The notes: a model not told the origin generated them from the sequence alone. A DNA stretch of 64,000 nt from Solibacillus sp040274725 (GCA_040274725.1 JBEMAQ010000003.1:62001-126000), one strand, 5' to 3'; positions 52,047 to 61,474 are shown, counted from the first letter of the stretch. Translations and numbers: made by a program.

Positions 52047-52960
52047 TATTCTTCACCCTCTGCTTCTGGGGCAGGGCCATTCGTTAAGTCTTCATTTGTT
52101 TGATTCCCATCAAGCCCATCGATCGCAGTCAATTCACGTTGTGCAATAATGACATTTTCTACTAAAGAAAAATCAGCTGCTGGTTTCACATAAGCTAAGC
52201 GTGTTAAGCCGAAGTCGTCCGTTGTTACTTCCGTCACTTCTCCAATTAAGATACCTTTTGGAAAAATACCACCTAAACCGGATGTGTAAACCTTTTTGCC
52301 CTCTTCTACTTTAAAGCTTGAATCAATACGTTTGAGTAGAAGCTCATTACGCTCTGCATCATAGCCCTCTATTAAGCCATGAATCTCCTGCTTATTGCCC
52401 TCGATATTGGCAGATACACGATAGTTTTCATTATTTGTATATAATAACTCTACTTCGGATGTAAACGGTGTCACAAGCGTGATTTTCCCTACTAAGCCAC
52501 GAGCTGTCATCACAGCCATATTTTGCTTAATACCATCAGATGAGCCTTTGTTTAAAATAATTTTTTCTTCCCATTGATCAGGGTTTCTCGCGATGACCGT
52601 TGCACTGATTGGATTAAAATCACGTAAGCTTTCATCAATTTTCGTTAGCTCACGCAGTTGTGCATTTTCTGCTTCTAAAATACCTACATTCGCTTGCAAT
52701 ACGGCAAATTCCTCTAAACGCATTTTTAAACGTTGATTTTCTTCGTATGTGTTCAGTAGCGAGTCAATATTGTGAAAAATGCCCGTTACATAATTCATTG
52801 GCTTTGCAACAATGCTTTGTGCAAAGCCAACTGAATCTTTTATTATTTGCTCCGGTAACGTTGCATGATGACGATCACGTAGAGAGAAGCTAATCAATGC
52901 CACAAGAAAAATAAAACTCACCAAAAGAATAATTAATTTCTTATTCGAAAAGTGTGGCAT
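52046..52960 (-). CDS. mreC: MreC, rod-shape-determining protein
   Basis: 304 residues: N-terminal helix (LIILLVSFIFLVALISFSL), a coiled coil (TYEENQRLKMRLEEFAVLQA...), then the two-barrel extracellular domain (TVIARNPDQWEEKIILNKGS; AVMTARGLVGKITLV; VYTSGLGGIFPKGILIGEV). It ends in an acidic tail. It links MreB to wall synthesis enzymes. It starts 14 bases after mreB. Confidence 0.95.
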   Translation of the reverse strand: MPHFSNKKLIILLVSFIFLVALISFSLRDRHHATLPEQIIKDSVGFAQSIVAKPMNYVTGIFHNIDSLLNTYEENQRLKMRLEEFAVLQANVGILEAENAQLRELTKIDESLRDFNPISATVIARNPDQWEEKIILNKGSSDGIKQNMAVMTARGLVGKITLVTPFTSEVELLYTNNENYRVSANIEGNKQEIHGLIEGYDAERNELLLKRIDSSFKVEEGKKVYTSGLGGIFPKGILIGEVTEVTTDDFGLTRLAYVKPAADFSLVENVIIAQRELTAIDGLDGNQTNEDLTNGPAPEAEGEE

Positions 52961-52973
52961 TGTAACATCCTCC

Positions 52974-53990
52974 TTACTTCGTTTGTTGCGCGCGGATTAA
53001 ATCGATGTTATCTAATGCTTTACCCGTACCAATCGCAACGCAATCAAGTGGGTTTTCTGCGATAAACACTGGCATTTTTGTTTCGTCGCTAATTACTTTA
53101 TCTAAGTTGCGCAGTAGGGCACCACCGCCTGTTAAGACGATGCCTCGTTCCATTACGTCAGCAGATAATTCTGGCGGTGTTTGCTCTAATGTTTTCTTTA
53201 CACCATCTAAAATCGCAGCAATCGCTTCATGTAATGATTTTGAAATTTCTTCCGAAGTGACTTCGATTGTTTTTGGTAAACCGGTAAGTAGGTCACGACC
53301 ACGAATGTCCATTGTTTCAGCAGGACCTTCTGCACGTGCTGTACCAATTTCCATTTTGATTGCTTCTGCTGTACGCTCACCAATCGTTAAGTTATATGCT
53401 TTGCGGATATATGAAATAATTGCGTGGTCCATCGCGTCACCACCGACACGTACTGATTCACTTGTTACGATACCACCAAGTGAGATGACTGCTACTTCTG
53501 TTGTACCACCACCGATATCAACTACCATTGAACCTGTTGGCTCCCAAACTGGTAAGTTCGCACCAATTGCTGCTGCAAATGGCTCTTCAATTGTGAACGC
53601 TTCTTTTGCGCCTGCTTGACGAGATGCATCAATTACCGCACGTTGTTCGACAGACGTAATACCATAAGGAACACAAATCATAATATTCGGCTTCTTCCAG
53701 TTAGAGCCAGATGCTTTCATTGCCTCTTTTAAATAGTATTGAATCATTGCTGTTGTAATTTCGAAATCAGCAATAACGCCATCCTTCATTGGACGAATCG
53801 CCACAATTGAGCCTGGTGTACGACCAATCATATTTTTAGCATCGTTACCAACTGCAACAATGTCACCTGTTTTCGTATTTTTCGCTACAACTGAAGGCTC
53901 GCGTAAAACAATCCCTTTTCCTTTAATAAACACTAATGTATTCGCTGTGCCAAGATCGATCCCGACATCCTTATTCCCTAATCCAAACAA
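52974..53990 (-). CDS. mreB: MreB, actin-like cell-shape protein
   Basis: 338 residues with actin-fold motifs: GIDLGTANTLVF (phosphate 1), VVDIGGGTTEVAVI (phosphate 2), and GIVLTGGGALLRNLD (adenosine). It forms membrane filaments that guide wall elongation. The start is a TTG at 53990, eight bases after AAAGGGAG. It heads mreBCD-minCD. The leader upstream contains two small hairpins. Confidence 0.97.
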   Translation of the reverse strand: MFGLGNKDVGIDLGTANTLVFIKGKGIVLREPSVVAKNTKTGDIVAVGNDAKNMIGRTPGSIVAIRPMKDGVIADFEITTAMIQYYLKEAMKASGSNWKKPNIMICVPYGITSVEQRAVIDASRQAGAKEAFTIEEPFAAAIGANLPVWEPTGSMVVDIGGGTTEVAVISLGGIVTSESVRVGGDAMDHAIISYIRKAYNLTIGERTAEAIKMEIGTARAEGPAETMDIRGRDLLTGLPKTIEVTSEEISKSLHEAIAAILDGVKKTLEQTPPELSADVMERGIVLTGGGALLRNLDKVISDETKMPVFIAENPLDCVAIGTGKALDNIDLIRAQQTK

Positions 53991-54460
53991 ATTTTGTACT
54001 CCCTTTCTCTGCTTGCCTGTTGTGGCATCTGTTAACTACTTATCATTTACGCCTCAGCGTAAATGCGTCCAGACTTTTTCGGTTTTGCTCGAAAAATCCA
54101 TAAAAAATCTCTGACGATCCGCTAAAGGCTTTATCTTCATTCAACGAGTGTCTACAAAACAATAAAACTAGCGTTTATGTCCCTAGAGAAGGAAAGTGCC
54201 CTCTGCTGAATGAAAATAAAATCAATAACATTTATTATAGCGGATTCTATTAAAAATTTATAGTGTCACATGCACCTTAATACGACTTTTGTCGAACGTT
54301 TCTTTCATATTAAGCTACTTTTCTATTGTATTGTTAATTTCTCCGCTTAACAAACAAAATTATTATGTAAGTTTTTACATTTACGTAACGGTTTTATGAC
54401 GTAAATGAATCAAATAAGTTCCCACTATAATATTTTTACTATTATTTAGTCATTGAATCG
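53991..54460. other. mreB leader and intergenic region without a gene
   Basis: About 470 bases without a convincing frame. Near mreB it holds two small hairpins (CATTTACGC with GCGTAAATG, about 54048-54067; TTTTTCG with CGAAAAA, about 54076-54097). Further right are TCATTCA and TGAATGA segments about 80 bases apart (54138-54216). No clear promoter was identified. Confidence 0.5.
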
Positions 54461-54468
54461 CACACAAA

Positions 54469-54507
54469 AGCTGCAGCATCAACGATTTTTATGCTGATGC
54501 TGCAGCT
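54469..54507 (-). terminator. Terminator of the YflT-like pseudogene
   Basis: AGCTGCAGCATC and GATGCTGCAGCT arms with an A-A/T-rich loop, located 11 bases past the pseudogene's final stop codon and followed by TTTTGTG on the minus strand. Confidence 0.75.
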
Positions 54508-54517
54508 AAAGTCTATT

Positions 54518-54806
54518 TTATGCTGTTGGGAGATGATGCGCAACAATGACGAGCTGTCCATTTTCAAACGCCTTTTTTTGCCGTATGTTGTTCAGCATTC
54601 CCTATCCCCATTTGTTCTAGCTGCGTCGTGAAATTCTCTGGTGTTGGCTGGAATAAATTTTTAAGCGAAGCAAGAAAGCCATGCTCATCATTTGACATTT
54701 CTGCCGCTCGTTTATTGCTATGTGCAAAAAGATGAATATACTCATTGTGATAGCCACGAAAAACACATACTTTGACAATAAGCTTAGTGTGACTGTTCCC
54801 GACACT
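54518..54806 (-). pseudogene. Frameshifted YflT-like general stress protein gene
   Basis: Two frames together spell a small stress protein of the YflT/GSP17M type. The first reads RGYHNEYIHLFAHSNKRAAE, then EHGFLASLKNLFQPTPENF and TTQLEQMGIGNAEQHTAKKG, and stops at TGA. One base later, after a run of seven A (at about 54573-54579), a second frame continues FENGQLVIVAHHLPTA and ends at 54518. Intact relatives have a GY.ne.i..fah segment, an LQ.MGL..aeA.qye segment and a ..GkvlViv ending in one frame. No start codon or ribosome site is visible and an in-frame TAG lies just upstream, so it is degraded at both places. Confidence 0.75.
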
Positions 54807-54843
54807 AGCTATCTAGAAATGTTTTCTTGCGGAATAGAACCTC

Positions 54844-55542
54844 TCAAAAATAACCTTTTTCTTTCATACTAACAAACTGGTGATCGCCGATAATCACATG
54901 GTCAAGTAGATCAACACCAATAATAATACCCGCCTCGACTAAACGATTCGTCACATCGATATCCTCTGGGCTTGGTGTCGGCACACCGGACGGATGATTA
55001 TGTGCGCAAATAATCGATGCAGCCGAACGCTTCACGGCCTCGCGGAAAATTTCCCTTGGATGCACTATAGAGGCATTTAAGCTGCCAATAAAAATCGTCT
55101 TTTGATGAATCACTTGATTTTTCGTATTCAAAAATAACACGACAAAATGCTCCTGCTGTAGGGCTGTCATATCCTGCATCAAAAAATTTGCCGCGTCTTC
55201 TGGCGAACGAATGGTAAAACGGTCCTCGACTTCTTTTTGCGCAAGCCTTCTACCAAGCTCAATTGCCGCAAGCAACTGGACCGCCTTTGCTTCACCAATC
55301 CCTTTAATTCCAACAATTTCTTCAAGTGTTGCATGTTTCAGTGCATGTAATTTTTCAAAGTTTAACAAGACACGATTGGCAAGTGCTAAAACCGACTCCT
55401 CACGTGTGCCTGTCCTGAGTAAAATCGCCAGTAATTCTTGATTCGACAAACTTTGCGAGCCTTGACGTATGAGACGCTCACGCGGACGATCCGCCTCGTG
55501 CACATCACGAATTTTCAAATCTACTGTTGAAGATACAACCAT
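54844..55542 (-). CDS. radC: RadC-family JAB-domain protein
   Basis: 232 residues: an N-terminal helix-hairpin-helix region (IVGIKGIGEAKAVQLLAAIELG) and a C-terminal JAB/MPN metalloprotease-like domain with HNHPSGVPTPSPED. Despite the name it has no proven repair role. It is in its usual place between mreB and maf. Confidence 0.93.
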   Translation of the reverse strand: MVVSSTVDLKIRDVHEADRPRERLIRQGSQSLSNQELLAILLRTGTREESVLALANRVLLNFEKLHALKHATLEEIVGIKGIGEAKAVQLLAAIELGRRLAQKEVEDRFTIRSPEDAANFLMQDMTALQQEHFVVLFLNTKNQVIHQKTIFIGSLNASIVHPREIFREAVKRSAASIICAHNHPSGVPTPSPEDIDVTNRLVEAGIIIGVDLLDHVIIGDHQFVSMKEKGYF

Positions 55543-55553
55543 TTACACCACCC

Positions 55554-56141
55554 CTATAATTTTAGTAAGTGTAAAGTAAGCAAGGTTTGCGTTAATGTTG
55601 CAATCGGTAGGCCAACGACATTATTGTAGTCTCCTTCAATGCGATCAACGAGTAAGGCGCCACTCGTTTGAATGCCGTAGCCTCCTGCTTTATCAAATGG
55701 GTCTCCTGAATCGACATAAGCTTCTCGTAACTCCTGCGATACGTTCTTAAATCGGACCGTCGTTTCTTCTACAAAGGTCGTCTCTGTGCCGTCCGCTTCA
55801 ATAATCGCAACCGCTGTCATCACTTGGTGGCGATTATTCACAAGCTTTTGTAAATGCGCGATTGCCTCTTCGCGTGACGTTGGTTTATGTAAAAGCTCCT
55901 GCTCATACACGACAATCGTATCCGCTCCAATAATCGTTTTACCCGTGCATTTCTTCGCTACGTCTCTAGCTTTTAACAATGCTACATCACGTACGTATTG
56001 CTGCGGGGTCTGTGCTTGTACACTTGTTTCTTCTACATCACTCGTCACAATATCAAAAGAAAAGCCAAGCATGCTCAGCAGTTCCTTTCGTCTAGGTGAA
56101 GCCGATGCGAGTACAATCGGCGTCGTTGCTGTCAATTTCAT
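55554..56141 (-). CDS. maf: Maf, nucleoside triphosphate pyrophosphatase
   Basis: 195 residues from the ATG at 56141, nine bases after GGGAGG; the longer frame to 56213 has no such site. Motifs: IVLASASPRRKELLSMLG, IIGADTIVV, DKAGGYGIQ and VVGLPIATL. Maf enzymes hydrolyse dTTP, UTP and modified nucleotides, and overexpression blocks septation in Bacillus. It overlaps nothing and is followed closely by radC. Confidence 0.95.
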   Translation of the reverse strand: MKLTATTPIVLASASPRRKELLSMLGFSFDIVTSDVEETSVQAQTPQQYVRDVALLKARDVAKKCTGKTIIGADTIVVYEQELLHKPTSREEAIAHLQKLVNNRHQVMTAVAIIEADGTETTFVEETTVRFKNVSQELREAYVDSGDPFDKAGGYGIQTSGALLVDRIEGDYNNVVGLPIATLTQTLLTLHLLKL

Positions 56142-56237
56142 TTTTTCATTCCTCCCTCGCTCTATCATAACGGACAAGCAAGGTTTTGAAAAATCTACGT
56201 CAAATGCAAACATGCTTTTTCGCCTGCTTTAACCGCC

Positions 56238-56843
56238 TCAAAAAGTAATTTTCAAGCAGTCGAGCTGTGCATAATAATGATTAAGTACATGCAAACGAAT
56301 GACATCGACATCGTCCGAAAGCTTTTGTACCTCTGGAATGAGCGCCATCCAATCCTCTGGAACGCTTGCTTCTTTCGCATCTCCCTCAAAAAGATTTTTT
56401 AGCCATTTTTCATCTTTTAACGTGCTCGGCAATTGTAACAATGGTTGTTGTGGACAGCTACTCTCAAGTGTAAAGGTTTTATAAAAAGATGACGGAATGG
56501 TTGGTTTCGCATCCATTGCTTTTTCCCGCGCTACACTTCCCCAAATAAAATATTGCTCCTCCACTTGAATAATGGCAGCCTTATTTAAGCTCGGTGCTGT
56601 GCCAATAAACGCTGCAGCCCCCTCCATCGTTGAATAAACACCATACTGCCTTGCATAAAATTGCTCCTGCTGACCCGTTTGATCCGATTGGTTTGATTGA
56701 TTATTTGTTGGTAATAACTCACCATCTGTTTCAGTCGGGAGTTTTAATAACAAAATAAAGAGCGCAACACCGACCATGCCACTTAATGCACCATAGAGTA
56801 GCGCACGCAGCACTGCACTTTTTTTGAGCGTTCGTACAAGCAT
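56238..56843 (-). CDS. Membrane protein in the spoIIB position
   Basis: 201 residues from the ATG at 56843, eight bases after GGAGGTG. One helix (LYGALSGMVGVALFILLL) near the N-terminus, a Gln/Ser/Asn-rich linker, then a region with QYGVYSTMEGAAAFIG and AAIIQVEEQYFIWGSVA, the pattern of a SPOR-like domain. In B. subtilis this slot between folC and maf holds spoIIB, a SPOR-domain sporulation protein. The C-terminal 70 residues are not recognised. Naming it SpoIIB rests on position and topology. Confidence 0.65.
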   Translation of the reverse strand: MLVRTLKKSAVLRALLYGALSGMVGVALFILLLKLPTETDGELLPTNNQSNQSDQTGQQEQFYARQYGVYSTMEGAAAFIGTAPSLNKAAIIQVEEQYFIWGSVAREKAMDAKPTIPSSFYKTFTLESSCPQQPLLQLPSTLKDEKWLKNLFEGDAKEASVPEDWMALIPEVQKLSDDVDVIRLHVLNHYYAQLDCLKITF

Positions 56844-56929
56844 CCGACCAACACCTCCTGCCCTAAAGCGTAGCAAATACACATCAAAAAAGGACAAGAC
56901 TGCTGTCGTCTTGTCCTAAAAAGTTTTCG

Positions 56930-58180
56930 CTATAATTCGAGTTGTTGGCGAATTTCGCTCAGTAAATAAAGTGAGCCTGTTACGATGCGTACCGTATTTT
57001 CTCCACTAGACTGCTGTAGGAATGCAACTACATCCGTCACAATCATTTTTTCTGACGCCAAGCTTAGCTTCATAACATCAGCTGCTTTTGCCGCGCGCTC
57101 ATTTGCAAAATCGACAAAATAAAATGCATCCGCAACTTGTTCAAGTAAACGTAGCGCCGTCTCGATATCTTTATCTGCCAGCATACCTACAACAAGCTCT
57201 ACACGTTTTCCTGCGCAATACGCTTGAATTGTTTGCACTAACTTTTCTACACTTGCTGGATTATGTGCACCGTCAAAAATCAGTCCCATGCGTACTTCTT
57301 CAAAGCGCCCAGCCACAAACGTTTGTACGACGGCTTGGCGAATTTTCGCCATATCTACGTCGAGCTTGTGCTGCGTGGCAAATTGTAAAAATGCCGTCAA
57401 AGCAAGCGCTAAGTTATCCGCCTGATGCGCACCGGCTAACTGACGCTTCAAGCTTGGGATAATGATGGCTGCTTGGTGGTGATAATAACAATCCCCGCGC
57501 GCGTCTACTTTCACATCAATGTGCTGACCGAGTATAACGAGCGGTGCGTTTTTTTGTTGCGCTTCTGCTACTACCACATCAAGCGCTTGTTGTGGTAAAC
57601 GTCCGACAACAACAGGCTTTTTCTCTTTAATAATTCCTGCCTTATGTGCGGCAATCTTATCAAGCGTATCACCTAAAAAATTTGTATGCTCAAGGGCGAT
57701 GCTCGGAATAATGGATACAACAGGTGTGATCACATTCGTACTATCAAAGCGCCCACCCATACCGGCCTCAAGCAGCACGATATCGACCTGTTCATTCGCA
57801 AAATGCTGGAATGCTGCACATGTTAAGAGCTCAAAATCTGTTAATAAACCGTTCACCTGTGCATCAGCTAGTTGCTTGAAGACGATATCCATCGCTTGCT
57901 CTGTAATGGATGCTGCATTTACTTGAATTTGATCATGCACATCCTTCACACACGGCGATGTAAATTTACCGACCTTTAGCCCGTGCGCAAGTGCCATTTG
58001 CTCAATAAACGCGAGTGTCGAGCCTTTACCGTTTGTACCGGCAATATGGATGACTTGTAGGTCACGCTCTGGGTGCTGTAATTTTTCTAAAGCCACGTGC
58101 ATTGCGTCTAAACCTGGTTTAATGTCATTCGTAGCTACTACTTGCCATTTGTCTTTATAGTTATTTAATAAGGGAATCAT
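56930..58180 (-). CDS. folC: FolC, folylpolyglutamate/dihydrofolate synthase
   Basis: 416 residues from the ATG at 58180 with GGAG seven bases upstream; the longer frame overlaps the opposite ATP-grasp gene. Mur-ligase fold with P-loop IHIAGTNGKGSTLAFIEQM, EAGMGGRFDSTNVI, LEHTNFLGDTLDKIA and the C-terminal LIFDGAHNPASV. It adds glutamate to folates. In Bacillus valS lies just upstream; here 5 kb of accessory genes separate them. Confidence 0.95.
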   Translation of the reverse strand: MIPLLNNYKDKWQVVATNDIKPGLDAMHVALEKLQHPERDLQVIHIAGTNGKGSTLAFIEQMALAHGLKVGKFTSPCVKDVHDQIQVNAASITEQAMDIVFKQLADAQVNGLLTDFELLTCAAFQHFANEQVDIVLLEAGMGGRFDSTNVITPVVSIIPSIALEHTNFLGDTLDKIAAHKAGIIKEKKPVVVGRLPQQALDVVVAEAQQKNAPLVILGQHIDVKVDARGDCYYHHQAAIIIPSLKRQLAGAHQADNLALALTAFLQFATQHKLDVDMAKIRQAVVQTFVAGRFEEVRMGLIFDGAHNPASVEKLVQTIQAYCAGKRVELVVGMLADKDIETALRLLEQVADAFYFVDFANERAAKAADVMKLSLASEKMIVTDVVAFLQQSSGENTVRIVTGSLYLLSEIRQQLEL

Positions 58181-58234
58181 ACACACACTCCATTTTTTTG
58201 ATAAAATATAGCCATCACTGCTAGGAGGACTTTT

Positions 58235-59101
58235 ATGAAAACTTGCTGGATTATTTATAACGGCAGCCTCGTCAATGAAAAATTCATCGATCAAGCCAAT
58301 TTAATGGCTGAAGCTGTCACAAAATTTAATATTACACCAATAATCAAAAAAAATAACGATATTTTAGTCGATTTATCGATAAATATGACCAACAAACCGG
58401 ATTTTGTCATTATGTTTGATAAAGATATTTTACTCGGTACGTATTTACAACAGCAAGGCATCCCTGTTTTCAACGATCCAGACGTGATTGAGCGCTGTGA
58501 TAATAAGGCAAAGCAGTATATTGCGCTTGCCGCAGCAGGTATAAAGATGCCAAAAACAATCGTTGCACCGAAAATTTATCCGAACTTTTCGATTGAGGGC
58601 AGTGGCTATACCGAACGCGTCATTGACACACTTGGCCTACCACTTGTACTAAAGGAAGCGCACGGCTCATTTGGCATGAAAGTTTATTTATTACATACGG
58701 TAGAAGAAGTACAGGAGAAGGTCGCACAGCTATCAGGTGTTGATTTTATTTTCCAAGAGTACATCGCATCAAGCTTCGGGCGTGACGTGCGTGTCAATGT
58801 TGTTGGCGGCAAGGTCGTGGCGGCAATGTACCGCGAATCAAAAACGGATTTCCGTGCGAATATTACAAACGGTGGGACGGCGTATAAAGTAGAATTAACG
58901 CCTGCACAAATCGAACTTGCCCTACAAGCCGCAAATGCACTTGGCGCTGAATACGCAGGTGTTGATTTATTATTTGACGAGCATGACGAACCGCTTGTGT
59001 GCGAGGTCAATGCGGCGGCGCATATTCGCAATATTTATAATGTGACAGGTGTCAATGTTGGCGAGGCGCTTGTGCAATACATTTTGGAGAAGCTCGGATG
59101 A
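58235..59101 (+). CDS. RimK/LysX-like ATP-grasp ligase, first of a pair
   Basis: 288 residues. RimK-type features in order: an N-terminal pre-ATP-grasp domain, NDPDVIERCDNKAKQY, the nucleotide-binding VLKEAHGSFGMKVYLL, FQEYIASSFGRDVRVNVVGG, DFRANITNGG, and the metal-binding end AGVDLLFDEHDEPLVCEVNA. Such enzymes join an amino acid to a carboxylate, often a peptide C-terminus or side chain. The usual EVNSSPG ending is EVNAAAH here. The start follows TAGGAGGAC. Its stop overlaps the next gene by four bases (ATGA), so the two are translated together. Substrate unknown. Confidence 0.85.
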   Translation: MKTCWIIYNGSLVNEKFIDQANLMAEAVTKFNITPIIKKNNDILVDLSINMTNKPDFVIMFDKDILLGTYLQQQGIPVFNDPDVIERCDNKAKQYIALAAAGIKMPKTIVAPKIYPNFSIEGSGYTERVIDTLGLPLVLKEAHGSFGMKVYLLHTVEEVQEKVAQLSGVDFIFQEYIASSFGRDVRVNVVGGKVVAAMYRESKTDFRANITNGGTAYKVELTPAQIELALQAANALGAEYAGVDLLFDEHDEPLVCEVNAAAHIRNIYNVTGVNVGEALVQYILEKLG

Positions 59102-59907
59102 GGATTGCTTATTTACTTTACGAGCAAAAAGACGCCGCGCTCAATCACGCCTTTATTACGCAGCTACAGCAGGCAGCGCGTACGCAGAAAGTCGACCTAC
59201 AACTCAAAATTTTAGAGCACTTTGAGCCAATTGGAGAGCAGCCGCTTTTTATTTGGAACCGCTCGCGCAATCACGAAATTGCTGCGCAGTTTGAAGCGCG
59301 TGGTATTCGCGTGTTTAATAACAGTAAGACAAACAAGCTCGCGAATGATAAGCTGCTTGCACAGCATCATGTAAAAGCTTTAGACATCCCTGCGATCGAA
59401 AGCTTCACCGAGCGCCCTCAGACACTGGATTTTCCGTTCATTGTAAAATCGGTGGATGGGCACGGGGGCAAGGAAGTGTTTTTATGTGAAGATGAGGCGC
59501 AGCATGACGTGGCTATAGAGCAACTACAAACCGTTATTTACCAGCCGTATATTGAATCAAACAGTACCGATGTGCGCCTATGGATGCTCGGCAAGGACGT
59601 GCTTGCCGCAGTGAAGCGCAGCGGGCAAAACAGCTTTAAGTCGAACTATACACTTGGTGGAACCATTGAAAGATTTGACGTACCAAAAGAGCTGGCACAG
59701 TCTGCGCGTAGGATTGCGGACAGTTTGCAAAGTAATTATATAGGGATTGATTTTATTTTGGGCGCGGACGGGCAGTTTTATTTTAATGAGCTGGAGGATC
59801 CGGTTGGGGCGCGGTCTTATTATGCGTTGTATGATGGGGATTTACCGGGGATTTTGATAGATTATATTTGTCGGTCTTTAGGTGACGTTTCGTATGATGC
59901 AGAATAA
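59098..59907 (+). CDS. ATP-grasp ligase, second of a pair
   Basis: 269 residues, divergent from but homologous in plan to the gene before it. It has RSRNHEIAAQFEARGIRVFNN, FPFIVKSVDGHGGKEVFLC (nucleotide loop), YQPYIESNSTDVRLWMLG, FKSNYTLGG, and the ending YIGIDFILGADGQFYFNELE. The ATG overlaps the upstream stop (ATGA), suggesting a two-enzyme unit or heteromer. The final EVN motif is NELEDPVGARSYY, so metal and substrate contacts may differ. No precursor peptide or carrier protein gene was found beside the pair. The last part of the gene is rich in G. Confidence 0.82.
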   Translation: MRIAYLLYEQKDAALNHAFITQLQQAARTQKVDLQLKILEHFEPIGEQPLFIWNRSRNHEIAAQFEARGIRVFNNSKTNKLANDKLLAQHHVKALDIPAIESFTERPQTLDFPFIVKSVDGHGGKEVFLCEDEAQHDVAIEQLQTVIYQPYIESNSTDVRLWMLGKDVLAAVKRSGQNSFKSNYTLGGTIERFDVPKELAQSARRIADSLQSNYIGIDFILGADGQFYFNELEDPVGARSYYALYDGDLPGILIDYICRSLGDVSYDAE

Positions 59908-60010
59908 ATACAGCAGGCGGGTCTCTTAGTACTTTTGTGAATTTGGACTGGACGATTGATCAATAACTAGTGCATCTTAATGGAATGAAAAAATCTATAA
60001 CTGATTAGTA

Positions 60011-60056
60011 AAGGCCGATTTTCTTGTGTTAAAAGAAAATCGGCCTTAGTTTTTTG
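60011..60056 (+). terminator. Terminator of the ATP-grasp operon
   Basis: A perfect 15-base-pair stem (60011-60025 with 60033-60047, seven-base loop) followed by TTTTTT. The remaining bases between 59908 and 60205 hold no recognisable gene. Confidence 0.9.
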
Positions 60057-60205
60057 AATGACACTTACTTAGAAGATAGTTCTCCGTAATCACGATGACT
60101 TTAAGCTTTCTTAGAAAGAAAAGGATGGCAAGAATATACTTCTTGGAAAACCAAAGCAATCATTGTGCGACCAGGAATATTATTCCAAAATACTTTTACA
60201 CAAAG

Positions 60206-61474
60206 TTATCCTACGATCATTTCTTCTTTCTTACTATACGCTTCCTGTTCTAAATTTACTTTTTCAGGTTTCACAACAAACATACTAATTAACGTCGCAA
60301 CTGTGAATAACGCCGCAATGACATAGAGCACCATATCGTATGATTGTGTCTTTTCTAAAATAAATGCACTTAGCTGGTTGCCTGATAATCCTGCCCATGC
60401 CCAAGCAGATAAAGCTAACCCGTGCACCGTTGAAATATTATTTAAACCAAAGCGGTCCGATAATAGTGGCGGTAAAGACGAGAAGCCACCACCGTAACCT
60501 GCATTGACGATACAAAGTAAAGCAATGACAAGAATGGCCATCGAATTATTAATGCCGTCAAACGCTAGCGTGCACACGATAATACCGATTGAAGAAATAA
60601 AAATAATTTTATAGATTGTGTTGCGATCCTTTAAGCGGTCGCCCCAAGTTGAGAAGGCAATTCGTCCACCTGCATTGAAGACAGCAGTTAATGAACTCAC
60701 TAAACCAATCGCGCCAAAGCCGATAAAGGCTAAAATCCCTTTTTCTTGTGAAATTAACGCTAAGCCACATGTAATATTAATATAGAACATGAACCAAATA
60801 CCGAGATATGTTTTGTTCGTTAAGATTTTTCGATAACTAAAGTTTTGCGTTTGTAAGCTTTGTTCTTCATATCCCGCTGGTTTCTTTAAAAGCAAGTGAC
60901 CAATGATCATCATCACTAAATAAATACCCGCTAAAATATAAAACATTGTATACACATTTGTTGGATCGACTAAAATCCCCTCGCTGTTTCGTTCACCAAG
61001 CAGTACTTCCATTAAAGGACTTGCGATTACCTTTGCTAAGCCAAAGCCCGCAACAGCAAGACCCGTTGCCAAGCCTTTTTGCTCCTTAAACCAAAGCATC
61101 AATGTTTTGACCGGTGTTAAATAGCCAATGCCAAGCCCAATTCCCATCACAAATCCGTAAGAAATATAAATTCCCATTAATGATTTTTGTGAAATAAAGA
61201 ATCCTGTTGCTGCCATGCCGACTACAAAAAAGATCGCCGCAAGTAACGAAGATTTATGAATATCTTTTTCAACAAATTTCCCACCAAAAGCCGCAGACAT
61301 CCCTAAAACAAAAATCGCGATACTGAATGCCCATTCCACTTCACCGACAGAGCTGCCAATGTAAGAGGCAATATCTGCCTTAAACAATGACCAACAATAA
61401 ACCGTACCGATACTACAGTGAATTAATAATGCTGGTAGTACAGCACGAATCCACTTATTCTCAAACTTTTCCAC
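60206..61474 (-). CDS. OFA-family MFS transporter (oxalate/formate antiporter-like)
   Basis: 422 residues with 12 expected helices. The start is a GTG at 61474 after GAAGGAG. OFA signatures: GTVYCWSLFKADIA near the N-terminus, FGGKFVEKDIHKS, GIGLGIGYLTPVKTLMLWF and the GLATGLAVAGFGLA loop. The family includes the oxalate:formate exchanger OxlT and E. coli YhjX; no oxalate genes are nearby, so the substrate is probably another carboxylate such as pyruvate or formate. It is an isolated gene in the accessory insert. Confidence 0.88.
   Translation of the reverse strand: MEKFENKWIRAVLPALLIHCSIGTVYCWSLFKADIASYIGSSVGEVEWAFSIAIFVLGMSAAFGGKFVEKDIHKSSLLAAIFFVVGMAATGFFISQKSLMGIYISYGFVMGIGLGIGYLTPVKTLMLWFKEQKGLATGLAVAGFGLAKVIASPLMEVLLGERNSEGILVDPTNVYTMFYILAGIYLVMMIIGHLLLKKPAGYEEQSLQTQNFSYRKILTNKTYLGIWFMFYINITCGLALISQEKGILAFIGFGAIGLVSSLTAVFNAGGRIAFSTWGDRLKDRNTIYKIIFISSIGIIVCTLAFDGINNSMAILVIALLCIVNAGYGGGFSSLPPLLSDRFGLNNISTVHGLALSAWAWAGLSGNQLSAFILEKTQSYDMVLYVIAALFTVATLISMFVVKPEKVNLEQEAYSKKEEMIVG

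Noticed and set aside
54617..54805. A 62-codon hydrophobic frame near radC
   Set aside because: It is a shadow frame over the YflT-like pseudogene, which has the recognisable family sequence.
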